From CBDFKU01 sp965248975 (GTDB lineage: Bacteria > Chloroflexota > Dehalococcoidia > Lucifugimonadales > JAGWBF01): DNA of 64,000 nucleotides. A program made the position numbers and the translations under genes. The notes beneath the pieces were generated by a model. It was not told the origin of the DNA. It saw only the letters and a list, made by a program, of their open reading frames with translations, and made no database searches. This document shows, piece after piece, positions 26,447 through 35,883 of the stretch (the first letter of the stretch is position 1; each line of letters opens with the position of its first letter). Location of the stretch: positions 124,001 to 188,000 of the forward strand of contig CBDFKU010000019.1 of the NCBI GenBank assembly GCA_965248975.1, read 5' to 3'.

Positions 26447-26743
26447 ATGGCTATGAAGAATCCACCCCATCCGGGCCGAGGCATCAGGGGAAACTGCCTG
26501 GAGCCCCTTGGTCTAAGTGTAACCGAGGCGGCGGAGGTTCTGGGCGTTGCCCGCCACACCCTTTCGCGGGTATTGAATGGCCACGCCGCGATCTCGCCCG
26601 ACATGGCCATTCGGCTTGAGAAGGCTGGATGGTCCAGCGCGGATTTCTGGCTGCGCCGGCAGACTTCCTACGACCTAGCGCAAGCGCGCAAGGGCGAAGA
26701 CCTGATACGGGTCGAACGCTACCAGCCACAGCCCACAGCGTAG
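26447..26743 (+). CDS. HigA-family XRE antitoxin
   Basis: A 98-residue antitoxin with a helix-turn-helix: SVTEAAEVLGVARHTLSRVL then NGHAAISPDMAIRLEKAGWS, ending in SADFWLRRQTSYDLAQARKG. This C-terminal WL..Q..YDL pattern is typical of HigA/VapI proteins. It follows HigB with GAGGGAAGAGAGC as ribosome site before ATG 26447. It should neutralise the toxin and, with it, repress the promoter at 26117. Confidence 0.92.
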   Translation: MAMKNPPHPGRGIRGNCLEPLGLSVTEAAEVLGVARHTLSRVLNGHAAISPDMAIRLEKAGWSSADFWLRRQTSYDLAQARKGEDLIRVERYQPQPTA

Positions 26744-26868
26744 GAAATTGAAGCCTCCGGTCCCGCAGTGCCATAGGTCGGGGGACGGACGGTATCGGTG
26801 CTCTGGGGTACGCAGACGAAGCGATCAGCTGTTGAGCAAAGCGAACGAACAAAAGGTGGCAAAGGAGA

Positions 26869-27538
26869 ATGACAATCCAGGCAGGCATAGCTTTTACCGA
26901 GGTGATTCACTCCTGGCATGAACAACTGTCGCTGAAAAGGACCGCAGCCAAGAAAGCATCATCAATGATACGCTGGCCCGGTTCCTCCGGGGACGGTGCA
27001 GCCTGTCCGCGGTCGCTGAAACGCTGCACGACGGAAGGCGTACGGACATCATCGTCCGTCTGCCCGAAGGCGCTGTGATTCTGGAAATCGAGCTTGAACC
27101 TGCCTTGACCGTGGAAGCGGACGCCCTCTCCCGCTTCGGTATGGAGATGGACGGTCAGAAGGTTCAGAACGTCTTCGCCATCACGGTCCCAGGGAGGCTG
27201 CACTCGACGAGCCAGCAGCACCTGTACGAGCGCATGGCAGGCGCGACGCTGGTGTGGCAGGAATAGCGCATCGCCGGCACTTCCGGCCCCAAGCTCAGTG
27301 GGACTGTAATAGAGCTTGGGAACGCGGTCCAGCGGACAACCCCTCCTGCAGACAATCTGGACGAAGGGGCAAGGCGCGCCGGTTCCAAACTCTACTCCTC
27401 CCTAGGGACGCTGGGCCGGGTCTCAAAGATCTTTGGGGTCGATCTCAGCGACGAAGCAGCCAACATGGCCGCGCTGGTCATCATCAACGCGATGGTCTTC
27501 AAAGAGCGGCTGGCTAGCAACGAGGTGGCTTTCCGGCC
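26869..27538 (+). pseudogene. remnant of a large DNA-modification-type protein, N-terminal part
   Basis: The first frame reads MTIQAGIAFTEVIHSWHEQL. After a shift near 26940 another continues SIINDTLARFLRGRCSLSAV and DGRRTDIIVRLPEGAVILEI, then TAG at 27264. The same frame resumes with IAGTSGPKLSGTVIELGNAV and ends MAALVIINAMVFKERLAS before running into HTH family copy 3. The pattern (disordered start, a PD-(D/E)xK-like core in TDIIV..ILEIELE, then an IINAMVF helix) reminds me of the front of large N6-adenine methylase/restriction fusions. That comparison is from memory and is weak. It is broken by at least one shift, one stop and truncation. Confidence 0.45.
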
Positions 27539-28348
27539 AGGTGGACGTTCACCACCTGCGGCTCATGGTGCTGCTGCACGAGCTGGTGCGGGAGAAGGGG
27601 TACAAGGGAGCGGCGAGGGTGTTGGGCATAGACTCCAGGACGGTGGCCGCGTGCACGGCAGAGGGCAGGATGTCCTGGCGGGTGTGGGAGGCGCTGGAGC
27701 GGGGCTACAGTCGGGGGCTGGCTCGGCTGCGGCCCGGCAGCGGGAGCTCAATGAAGCCTTGGAGCAGCGCATGAAGACGTTAGAGGAGAAGACCCGAAGC
27801 GGCCTCGAAGATGCCCGGACAGCGATGAAGGGCGATGTCCAGGCTCTCCGGGAGGAACACGCCAAAGTGATGCGCCAGGTCGAGCGGCGGCTGGTGCGGT
27901 TGGAGGCGGACAAGGGCGCTCAGGACGGGACTGAGAGGGCGTCTTCGACTGGCGTGGACAGCGGGCCGGGGCCGAAGCGGAGATACGCGCCAAGCAGGGT
28001 TTATCCCCAGCTGGTGACCTTGGAAGCTGAACCCGACGAGGACCTGGTGTACGGCGATGGGACGCCGGTGATCGTGGAGTGGTGGCGGGCGCGGGCCGAG
28101 TTTCTGAAGACCCTGCAGGCCGGGACCGTGCTGACCAAGACCATCGCCGAGAGGCGCAAGTTGGAGCTGGAAATCGCCATCATCAAAGATCACGAGCTGA
28201 CGCTTCCTCCCGCCACGATGCCCTGGGGCTGGGCTGATTAGCGGGATCAGGTCTGACGGCGGGAGCGGTCCCTGAAGGAGGCGAGGGTGAAGCGGGACCG
28301 GGCGTTCCTGCGGCCGTGGCTGTGCCGGGTCCTCACCCTGGGGCTGTA
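27539..28348 (+). pseudogene. degraded copy 3 of the HTH / coiled-coil family
   Basis: VDVHHLRLMVLLHELVREKG and then AARVLGIDSRTVAACTAEGR with MSWRVWEALERGYSRGL give the HTH part. A frameshift near 27740 leads to a coiled-coil part (RQRELNEALEQRMKTLEEKT, MRQVERRLVRLEADKG) and the middle part VYPQLVTLEAEPDEDLVYGD. Stops interrupt WGWAD and the end of RVLTLGL (TAG 28346-28348). The intact family member at 24877 has the same three parts in the same order. It was probably a real gene before two or more mutations. Confidence 0.65.
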
Positions 28349-28605
28349 GCGGAAGTGGGCCCCCCATTGGCAGGTGTCTGGCTGTTGGCAGCTATGCCTG
28401 CTCCATGGTAGAATCTACCCTAAGATCATCTGCTATTTCTTACTCACCACGTCCTGAAATCCAGTTTCGCCGAGGGCGACAATTTAGAGCTATTACCCCG
28501 AGCGCCGCTGGAGGTGCCGCAAGGAGGATACAGTGACCCGCAACACTGAAATTCTGGGTGAAGTGCGATGGGCGGCGAGGGCAGTAGTGGAGGTAGGTTG
28601 GTGAC

Positions 28606-29715
28606 ATGGACTTCATAGGCGAGGTGCGAACCCGTTCGGGTCGATTCGCTAAGCGTATCGAACACCTGGAGACCGAGGAGGCTACCAAGAGTTCTCTTGT
28701 GCTTCCATTCCTGCAGATGCTCGGATATGAGATATTCGATCCCACCGAAGTCGTACCGGAATACACAGCTGATGTAGGGATAAAGAAAGGTGAAAAGGTC
28801 GACTACGTATTGATGCAGGGCGGCAAGCCCGCCGTTCTCATCGAGTGTAAGCGATACGGCAGTAATCTTGACGACTCGGAGATATCCCAGCTCCTCCGCT
28901 ACTTCACTGTCACCGAAGCCCGCTTGGGCATCCTCACAGACGGCATCACCTACCGGTTCTTCTCGGACCTCGATCAACCCAACGTGATGGACCCGAGACC
29001 CTTCTTCGAATTCAACATGCTTGAGTTCACCGAGGCCCAAGTCGAGGAGTTGAAGAGATTCACAAAGTCATCCTTCGACTTAGGAGAGATCGTTGACGCT
29101 GCTTGGGAGCTCCGCTATACGAACGAGATCAAGCGAGTTTTGGCAGAGGAACTGGCCAGTCCATCCGAGGAATTCGTTCGCTTCATGGTCTCCCGCGTCT
29201 ATGGGGGTCGAGCCACTCAGACCATACGTAGGCAGTTCGAGGCACTCGCAAAGTCGGCCTTTGCGCAATTCATCAACGACCGTATCAGCGTCCGCCTAAA
29301 GTCCGCTCTCGAGCAAGAGGAAGGGCGAGCCCCTCAAGATGATGGGAGCCCAGACAAGCAGGAGCCAGAGCAGTCTGAGTTCGTACCCGTTGAACTGGAG
29401 GCGCTGTACATCATCAAGGCCATCTGCAGAGGCGCGGTGGATGTGCATCGCATCGGTCTGCGAGCCGGGAGCCAGTATTGCAGTGTCCTGCTAGACGATA
29501 CCAACCGTAAGAATATCTGCCGGCTGCGGGTCAGGACTCACAATCTGATACTTGGTTTTCTCGACGAAGGAAGGTACGAGCAGCGGCACCCACTGAAGGA
29601 TCTTGATGACCTCTACACCTATGGAGATAAGCTGCGAGCCGCCGTAATAAACAATGCCTCTGATGACAAGGGCTCAGTAGAAAAGCAATCTGATGGCAAT
29701 GAGTCTGTCGAGTGA
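28606..29715 (+). CDS. HsdR-N-type restriction endonuclease-domain protein
   Basis: A 369-residue protein whose first 170 residues match the type I restriction R-subunit N-terminal nuclease fold (HSDR_N). TKSSLVLPFLQMLGYEIFDP comes first, then VDYVLMQGGKPAVLIECKRY, which contains the D...ExK catalytic pattern of PD-(D/E)xK enzymes. The helicase motor of true HsdR is absent. The C-terminal 150 residues (LEALYIIKAICRGAVDVHRI and beyond) resemble the tail found on other stand-alone proteins of this kind, with no known role. ATG 28606 follows a G-rich stretch. No modification or specificity subunit is adjacent, so it is either a solitary defence nuclease or a leftover. Confidence 0.75.
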   Translation: MDFIGEVRTRSGRFAKRIEHLETEEATKSSLVLPFLQMLGYEIFDPTEVVPEYTADVGIKKGEKVDYVLMQGGKPAVLIECKRYGSNLDDSEISQLLRYFTVTEARLGILTDGITYRFFSDLDQPNVMDPRPFFEFNMLEFTEAQVEELKRFTKSSFDLGEIVDAAWELRYTNEIKRVLAEELASPSEEFVRFMVSRVYGGRATQTIRRQFEALAKSAFAQFINDRISVRLKSALEQEEGRAPQDDGSPDKQEPEQSEFVPVELEALYIIKAICRGAVDVHRIGLRAGSQYCSVLLDDTNRKNICRLRVRTHNLILGFLDEGRYEQRHPLKDLDDLYTYGDKLRAAVINNASDDKGSVEKQSDGNESVE

Positions 29716-29879
29716 GCGGCCATAATAAAGACCAGCTCCTAGCAGGCCGATAAAGAACGGGCGTTTGAGGTGTGGTGTGATCGGGTCGGTGTCGAGATTC
29801 ACGTCGCTGTTGGGCCGGATGCAAGGCTAGGAGGTTCCGGCGCTCTGTTGGTATCTAGGAATCGGCCGCTTCCTCAGCA

Positions 29880-30458
29880 TCACCAGAAGACTCGCGTTCC
29901 CAGCGGAAATATAATCAGCCCCGCCAGTAACACGGCGCCGACCAACAACACCACGAAATGAGCGATGTCGCGCGCGTTCCCAGCATCGCCCAATGTTCCC
30001 GGCACGACGGCCCTGAATAATCCGGTCAAGGCGTTCAGCGGATTGGTTCCCCCTCCCCCCGCTAGGGGCACCAAGCAGTATGAGCAGGACACCGCCCAAG
30101 AGGAATGCGGGTGTGATCACACTCAACTTGCGGAATAGAACCACCCCTAGCGCCACGAAGATGACCCCTAACCCTATGTGTATGGTGTCCACATCTGAAT
30201 TGCGCTGGGCCGACTCGTTGCTCAGTTCCATCAACTGCTGTTCGGACTCGAACATGGTCTCCAACTCCGTGACGGGAATGGCCGACGGCCCGTGGAGGCT
30301 GTAGTTGCGCTAAAGATTAACATCATCAGGACAAGTCCAAGGGCCACCTGAGCAGCCCTTTGTGCCAGGCCTACGCTGCCGCCCAGGTAGGTAGCAAGTA
30401 GTACCGCGGCGATGACGACGGCCAGCACGAAACCAGATCGAGGACCAGACTCAGCCAA
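29880..30458 (-). pseudogene. multi-pass membrane protein broken by two frameshifts
   Basis: Three frames join into one plausible chain. SGFVLAVVIAAVLLATYLGG with ALGLVLMMLIFSATTAS (30458 downward) comes first. After a shift near 30280, ELETMFESEQQLMELSNESA and IGLGVIFVALGVVLFRKLSV follow. A second shift near 30055 gives NPLNALTGLFRAVVPGTLGD and FVVLLVGAVLLAGLIIFPLG. About five hydrophobic helices result. Each shift lies in a G-tract or C-tract (GGGGG in the second), where indels or sequencing slips are common. No family is recognised. Confidence 0.55.
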
Positions 30459-30746
30459 AATATCGGTGCTCGTCGTTAAAAAATCCCCCCCAATCTCATG
30501 CCCATTTCACTCGGCTCTGGAGCGTTTGCCTCCGTTACAGTACCAACCTAAATCTTAGCACGAAGGTTCTTGATTTTGTGTAGTTTGGTGGGCCTAAGTT
30601 GACGGTAGGCAGAACCATCTTTGAGATGCGTCTGGAACTGTGAGCCCACCCTAATCGCTTGATTACCTAGATGACAGGGTAGAAGGCTGAGGTTCACCGC
30701 CTCACGGCCGTAGTAGCTGTACTGCTCGATGCCTATCGATCCTCCT

Positions 30747-31583
30747 TGACCTGCCCCCTGAAGTAGGTCCAGGGATTCCTGGAATCCGACCGGCGTATTC
30801 CTAGCCACCTGTTGTGCGAACTCCTCGGGCGTTCGGTTGCCCAGTGCGCTGTGGGGCCGGACGGCATTGTAGTCGTCCCGACAGCTCTCCACGATGGTCC
30901 GGGCTGCAGACAAGCTCATGAACCAGTGCTCGTTGAGGCACTCGTCGCGAAGCCGCCCGTTGAAGCTCTCGATGTACGCATTCTGTACGGGCTTGCCCGG
31001 GCTCGATGAAGTGCAGATGCACCCCGTGGGTGTACGCCCAAGCGTCCAGGACCCTCCCGGCGAATTCGGGACCGTTGTCCACTGTGATGAGATCTGGCAG
31101 GCCACGGTCGATGGCCAGCCGGTCCAACACCCTCGTCACGCGGAGGCCGGGCAACGACGTGTCCACCTCCATGGCCAGACTCTCCCGAGTGAAGTCGTCC
31201 ATCACCGTCAGCACTCGGATCCGCCGGCCACTGGCGAGCGCATCGGACACGAAGTCCATCGACCGCCGCTGGTTCGGGCGCTCGGGTGCCATCGTGGGGA
31301 CTCGAGCGACGCCCGCCATCCGCTTGCGCTTCCGACGCCGGACGGATAGCCCCTCCTCCCGAAGAGCCCGTAGACCCGCTTGTGGTTCACGCCGAACCCC
31401 TCCCGGCGCAGCAACACCCACAACCGACGATACCCGAAGCGCCGCCGCTCCGCGGCGAGCGAGCAGAGCCGTTGCCGCAGCTCCGGCGTGTCGTTCCCGA
31501 CCTGCCGGTAGCGTGCGACCGATCGGTGGATGCCCATCAGCCTGCAGGCGCGACGCTCGCTGAAGCCCCACCGTCCTGGACAC
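30747..31583 (-). pseudogene. IS3 transposase OrfB, two frameshifts
   Basis: The DDE integrase is spread over three frames. MGIHRSVARYRQVGNDTPEL and RRFGYRRLWVLLRREGFGVN come first. After a shift near 31370, MDFVSDALASGRRIRVLTVM, DRGLPDLITVDNGPEFAGRV (second aspartate) and HFIEPG follow. A further shift near 31005 gives NAYIESFNGRLRDECLNEHW (glutamate) then YNAVRPHSALGNRTPEEFAQ. The last frame has no stop before the IS end and runs out to 30548. It cannot produce a working transposase as read. Confidence 0.8.
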
Positions 31584-31613
31584 GGTGAATGGTCTCCCGT
31601 CGCGCTGCAGGCG

Positions 31614-31880
31614 TCATGCGTTTTTTCGGAGCAGCTCCCGCAAGACGTGATTGTCGAGCGGCGCCTCCGCCAGCAGCTGCTTCAGCTTCCGGTTCTCCTC
31701 ATCCAGCTGGCGCAGCCGCCGTGCCTCGCTCACGCCCATCCCGCCGAACCGCGCCTTCCCGTTGTAGAAGGTCGCCGGTGAGATACCATGGCGGCGGCAC
31801 AGATCGCCGGTCGCCGCTCCCGCATCCGCCTGGCGCAGTACTCCGATGATCTGCTCGTCCGTAAACCTGCTTCCCCGCAT
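31614..31880 (-). CDS. IS3 transposase OrfA
   Basis: An 88-residue OrfA with helix-turn-helix: FTDEQIIGVLRQADAGAATG then DLCRRHGISPATFYNGKARF. A leucine-zipper tail follows (LRQLDEENRKLKQLLAEAPL). It is the DNA-binding half of the IS3 transposase, normally joined to OrfB by -1 frameshifting. It appears complete, but its partner is broken. Confidence 0.85.
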   Translation of the reverse strand: MRGSRFTDEQIIGVLRQADAGAATGDLCRRHGISPATFYNGKARFGGMGVSEARRLRQLDEENRKLKQLLAEAPLDNHVLRELLRKNA

Positions 31881-31946
31881 GCTGTCCTCCTGATTTCGCC
31901 CGGAGGACTCTAAGTATCCCTGGACCGGTTTTCGGGGAGCAGGTCA

Positions 31947-32150
31947 CCGAGCTCATTGGCAAGAAGGTCGGCTGCGGAAATCTCCAACTTTGTCAGGTCC
32001 GGGTTCCCGGGGTTGTCTTCCGGTGCTCGGCTGACCTCGGATGTGAGGCAGGCTACAAACGCTGCAAGCGTGAAAGTGGCGCATAAAACGGCTAGCTCCC
32101 TTGAGTCAATTAGGGCTCTCGTTCTATCCCCCTCCGCATTGTCGTCTACC
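31947..32150 (-). pseudogene. possible small membrane-protein fragment cut by IS3
   Basis: The minus strand reads DDNAEGDRTRALIDSRELAV and then CATFTLAAFVACLTSEVSRA, one hydrophobic helix, up to NELGDL where the IS end begins. No ribosome site or family is seen. It follows the LRR gene after a few bases, so it may be the 5' part of the next gene in that operon, truncated by the insertion. Low certainty. Confidence 0.3.
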
Positions 32151-32278
32151 TCCCTTAACCGAGCCTGCGCTGCCGCATCACGACGTATGCCCCTCCCCCA
32201 GCTATCGGCACAACCACCAAGATGATGGGTACGATGATCCACCAGTTCATCCCGCCATCATCTTCCGGTACCTCTGGC

Positions 32279-32465
32279 GTAGGCGTAGCCGTTGGCACGG
32301 GTGTAGGCGTAGCCGTTGGCACGGGTGTGGGTGTGGCCGTTGGCACGGGTGTGAGTGTGGCCGTTGGCACGGGTGTGAGTGTGGCCGTTGGCACGGGTGT
32401 GAGTGTGGCCGTTGGCACGGGTGTGAGTGTGGCCGTTGGCACGGGTGTGGGTGTGGCCGTCGGCG
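32279..32465. repeat. 24-bp tandem repeats coding TPVPTATL
   Basis: Eight near-identical 24-bp units based on GGTGTGAGTGTGGCCGTTGG encode the Thr-Pro tail of the LRR protein on the minus strand. They would form a stiff stalk between the folded domains and the membrane anchor. In-register repeats of this kind vary easily in number. Confidence 0.75.
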
Positions 32466-34144
32466 GAGGATCGTCCGCCACGACTCTAGGGAAGGTGAGC
32501 GAGACCGCTGTAGTGTTGCCTGCAGCGTCTGTGGCGACTATGGTCACAGTACGCCTTCCCGTAGCACTCCTCGCCCAGCCGGTGATGCTGCCGGTCGACT
32601 CATCTAAAGACAGACCCCACGGCAGCGAGCCGCTCTGAAGCGAGTAGGAGATGATATCGTCGTCGCTCGTCACCGGGTTGATAGCTCTGATGCGCCTGCC
32701 CACGGTCATCGACCTAGGCGCCGTGTACGAGACCACCGGCGCGATGGTGTCTATGGTGATGGTAAAGGTTCTTTCGGAAGACAGCGGTGGGAATCCATCG
32801 TCGGTGGCCGTGACGCGGACTGTGATCGTCCCGTCGTCGCCGGTTTGCGGCGAGGTAGTGAACATTCGTGTGGCAGGGTTGAAGGTCACCCACGACGGAA
32901 GGGGAACGCTGTCGTCCGGACGGATGAACAGGCGCATATTCGGATGGAGGGCCAGCGGCGGAGGTGAGACGCCGTCTCCCAGTGCGGCGTATGTCACCCC
33001 ATCTCCGTCTGGGTCGGTGACGGCGCCGAATCCGAAGCTGGACGTCCCCACCGCTAACAACCGGTCTGCAATGACAGGCGCCGCCGGTGTCCGGTTCACC
33101 GTCAGGGTCTTGAGATGGCGATTGCTGAAGTCGTCCAGCAAGGGCACCGGATCCTCCAGAGGGTTGCCGTGGAGGTAGAGCAGCCGCAGCCCCTGGAACC
33201 TGCTGAAGTCCCCCGGGTTCACACTGGAAAGCCCGCTGTGGGATAGGTCCAACTCGGTCAGGGTGCCGGGAAGGTTTTTCAGAATGGCGGTCACCTGAGC
33301 GCCGGACAATTTCCCATTTCCCAGCCCTAGTCTCTGAAGATGGGTGAAACGGCTGAACTTGCTCGGTTCAACGCCGCTCAGCTCGTTACCGTTCAGGTAC
33401 AGCCACTCCATATCGGACAGAATCCAGTCAAGGACACTGCTCACCTGTGCGGAGCTTAGCTGTCCGTCCACGAGACGGAGCCGCCGCAGAGAGGTAAGCC
33501 GCTCGATGTTGGCCAGCTGGACATCCGTCATGCCGCTCAGGTCGTTGCCGTCCAGATACAGCAACGTCAGGTCCGTGTTGACACTCTCTAGAATCGTCGT
33601 AACGTCGTCTGCGGTAAGTCCAGCTTCGTAGACCTGGAGTTCCGTGAGGTTGGGTAAGTCCCTCCACGAGAAGTTCTCGTTGGCCAACCCACTCATGTCG
33701 TCGCCGCCGCCCAACCGGAGTCGTTCAAGGCTGTCCCTTTGTGCAATGAGGAGTCGTCGCGCCTGGTCCACGTTCAGGCCAGTGCCCGCGATGCGCAGTT
33801 CCCTTAGGGCTGTGAAGTGGGTGATGATGGTATCGACGTCGGCTTGGGTCAGGCGAGGCCCTCGTGCGGGACTGGGGTACTCTAATTCACGGCCTCCGAG
33901 CCCCAGAAACTCCATCGCGGCGGGCAGATCATCCAGGAATCCTTCGGGCAGCGTACCCAGAGGGTTGGAGCCGACGCTCAAGCTGTGGAGTGTCGCGGGA
34001 GGACTGGCGACGAGACCGGCCGGGAGCGAAGTGAGCTGGTTTTCGCCAATCCACAATGTCTCAAGCTTGGTGAGGCTGGTGAATGCGTCATCCTCCAGGC
34101 TCACCAGCAGATTCCCGTGTAAGTAGAGCTCAATCAGCGCTGTG

Positions 34145-34945
34145 AGGTTGTCGAACACCCCATCGGGCAGCGTCGTTAGCTGGTTGTTGTACAGACGGAG
34201 CTCAATCAGCGCTGTGAGGTTGTCGAAGACCCCATCGGGCAGCGTCGTTAGCTGGTTGGTGTGCAGACCGAGGTACGTCAGCGCTGTGAGGTTGTCGAAC
34301 ACCCCATCGGGCAGCGTCGTTAGCTGGTTGGTGTGCAGACCGAGGTACGTCAGCGCTGTGAGGTTGTCGAACACCCCATCGGGCAGCGTCGTTAGCTGGT
34401 TGGTGTGCAGACCGAGGTACGTCAGCGCTGTGAGGTTGTCGAACACCCCATCGGGCAGCGTCGTTAGCTGGTTGGTGTGCAGACCGAGGTACGTCAGCGC
34501 TGTGAGGTTGTCGAACACCCCATCGGGCAGCGTCGTTAGCTGGTTGGTGTACAGACCGAGGTACGTCAGCGCTGTGAGGTTGTCGAAGACCCCATCGGGC
34601 AGCGTCGTTAGCTGGTTGGTGTGCAGACCGAGGTACGTCAGCGCTGTGAGGTTGTCGAAGACCCCATCGGGCAGCGTCGTTAGCTGGTTGGTGTGCAGAC
34701 CGAGGTACGTCAGCGCTGTGAGGTTGTCGAAGACCCCATCGGGCAGCGTCGTTAGCTGGTTGGTGTGCAGACCGAGGTACGTCAGCGCTGTGAGGTTGTC
34801 GAGGACCCCATCGGGCAGCGTCGTTAGCTAGTTGGTGTACAGACCGAGGTATGTCAGCGCTGTGAGGTTGTCGAAGACCCCATCGGGCAGCGTCGTTAGC
34901 TGGTTGTCGTACAGACGGAGCTCAATCAGCGCTGTGAGGTTGTCG
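34145..34945. repeat. eleven tandem 72-bp leucine-rich-repeat units
   Basis: The sequence CGTCGTTAGCTGGTTG (one variant) recurs at exact 72-bp steps from about 34166 to 34886, eleven times, with one to four differences between units. Each unit codes a 24-residue LRR (consensus LTALTYLGLHTNQLTTLPDG then VFDN). The near identity points to recent expansion or gene conversion. The unit near 34820 carries the stop codon. Confidence 0.85.
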
Positions 34946-35692
34946 AAGTCGCCCGATTTTAGAACGGTGATGCTCTGTTCGTTGAGGTCCAGCTCTGTGA
35001 TGGTGGCCAGATCCGTCGGCGTAATACTGCGGCAAGCATTCGAGTTGTCCGGGTCCAAGCCCAGCTTGGTCAGGATGCCGTCGCGCACCTGGGGCGTGCG
35101 GTTACAGATGTTGTAGTCGGTGAATGTCACGGTCGTGGTAGCCCCGGCGCCCGTGACGCCAACCACGATGGTCTCGTCACCCTCCACACTGTTGTCAAGG
35201 ATGGGGTTAATAGTGAGATCCGCCGTGGCGCTGCTATGGTTAACGGGAATGGTAATGTCGGTTGTCGTGGCGGTGTAGTCAGTGCCCCTGGTAGCGCTCC
35301 CGCTTAGGGCCAGCGGAAGGGTCAGCCCCGACCGTGAGTTCCTGCTCAGCGTGGCGGTCACCGTCACCGTCGTCGCATCATCTCCCTCGTTTACGCTGGA
35401 TGGAGCAACGTTGAGCGCCAGGCCTGGGGCGTTCACAAACAGGTAGGCCGACCCGGAGTCCGTCCCATTCTCGTCATCCCCCCGTGCCCCGACCACCACT
35501 GTGTCTCCGCTGATATCCAAAGCCCAGCCGAAGTAGTCGTACGCCGCGCCGTCGTCGGTCGTCAGCTTGACAGCTGTTGATGTGTTGCTCCATCCCGTGC
35601 TGGGCTTGGTGAACACGTAGGCTGAGCCGGAGTCCGTGCCGTTGTCGTCGTCCTGATACGCCCCAACCACCACCGTGTCGCCGCTTGCACTT

Positions 35693-35857
35693 GAGGCTGT
35701 CTCAGAAGTCAGGGACCTGGTGAATGAACCCGTGTTAGGTGTACCTTAGAGGCGACATCAACGAAGGAGAGATGGAGATGCCGCTTCGAGATATGGACCG
35801 CGATCAGATGTGGCTGCTGCCGCCTTCTCTTGACGAACTGTTGCCGTTAGACCATCC
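35693..35857 (+). repeat. 165-bp inverted repeat, left copy
   Basis: It is identical base for base to the reverse complement of 37256-37420. It includes a ribosome site and the first 29 codons of the transposase (MEMPLRDMDRDQMWLLPPSL...), now truncated by TAG at 35858-35860. Confidence 0.9.
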
Positions 35858-35883
35858 ATAGCAAGCACCGTCCATTCGAGACT

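Larger units (their letters stand above)
30747..31946 (-). mobile_element. IS3-family insertion sequence 1, defective
   Basis: The ends match: TGACCTGCCCCCTGAAG at 30747 and, on the other strand from 31946, TGACCTGCTCCCCGAAA, both followed some bases later by GGTCCAGGG. The 1,200-bp length is usual for IS3. orfA (31614-31880) is intact, and orfB is broken by two frameshifts. The flanks CCT and CCG do not form a direct repeat, so the insertion was followed by decay or rearrangement. It separates a membrane-protein remnant from the LRR gene. Confidence 0.8.
32155..35692 (-). pseudogene. leucine-rich-repeat / FG-GAP surface protein, truncated and with internal stop
   Basis: Reading leftward: FG-GAP-like strands (TVVVGAYQDDDNGTDSGSAY, TVVVGARGDDENG), a Calx-beta-like domain (LNVAPSSVNEGDDATTVTVT), then leucine-rich repeats (LTALTYLGLHTNQLTTLPDG) for some 600 residues. 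Putative Ig/cadherin-like domains (DPDGDGVTY, TVRVTATDDGFPPLSSERTF) come next, then a Thr-Pro tail of TPVPTATL repeats and a C-terminal membrane helix (WWIIVPIILVVVPIAGGGAY) with a basic end. In one repeat, at 34828-34830, CAG became TAG. The 5' end is missing: IS1182 begins at 35693, where the frame still reads ASASGD. Originally it was a large wall- or membrane-anchored protein over 1,170 residues, likely for adhesion. Confidence 0.8.

Noticed and set aside
32222..32638. Plus-strand frame with VAVGTGVG repeats
   Set aside because: Antisense of the TPVPTATL tail of the LRR protein; no ribosome site or known family.
34142..34831. 229-codon plus-strand frame made of repeats (RLSNTPSGSVVSWLVCRPRY)
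   Set aside because: It is the antisense of the 72-bp LRR repeats; the period is a multiple of three, so any frame stays open. The minus-strand frame has the family pattern.
34145..34945. CRISPR-like array
   Set aside because: The 72-bp units are contiguous and coding, without variable spacers between short repeats.
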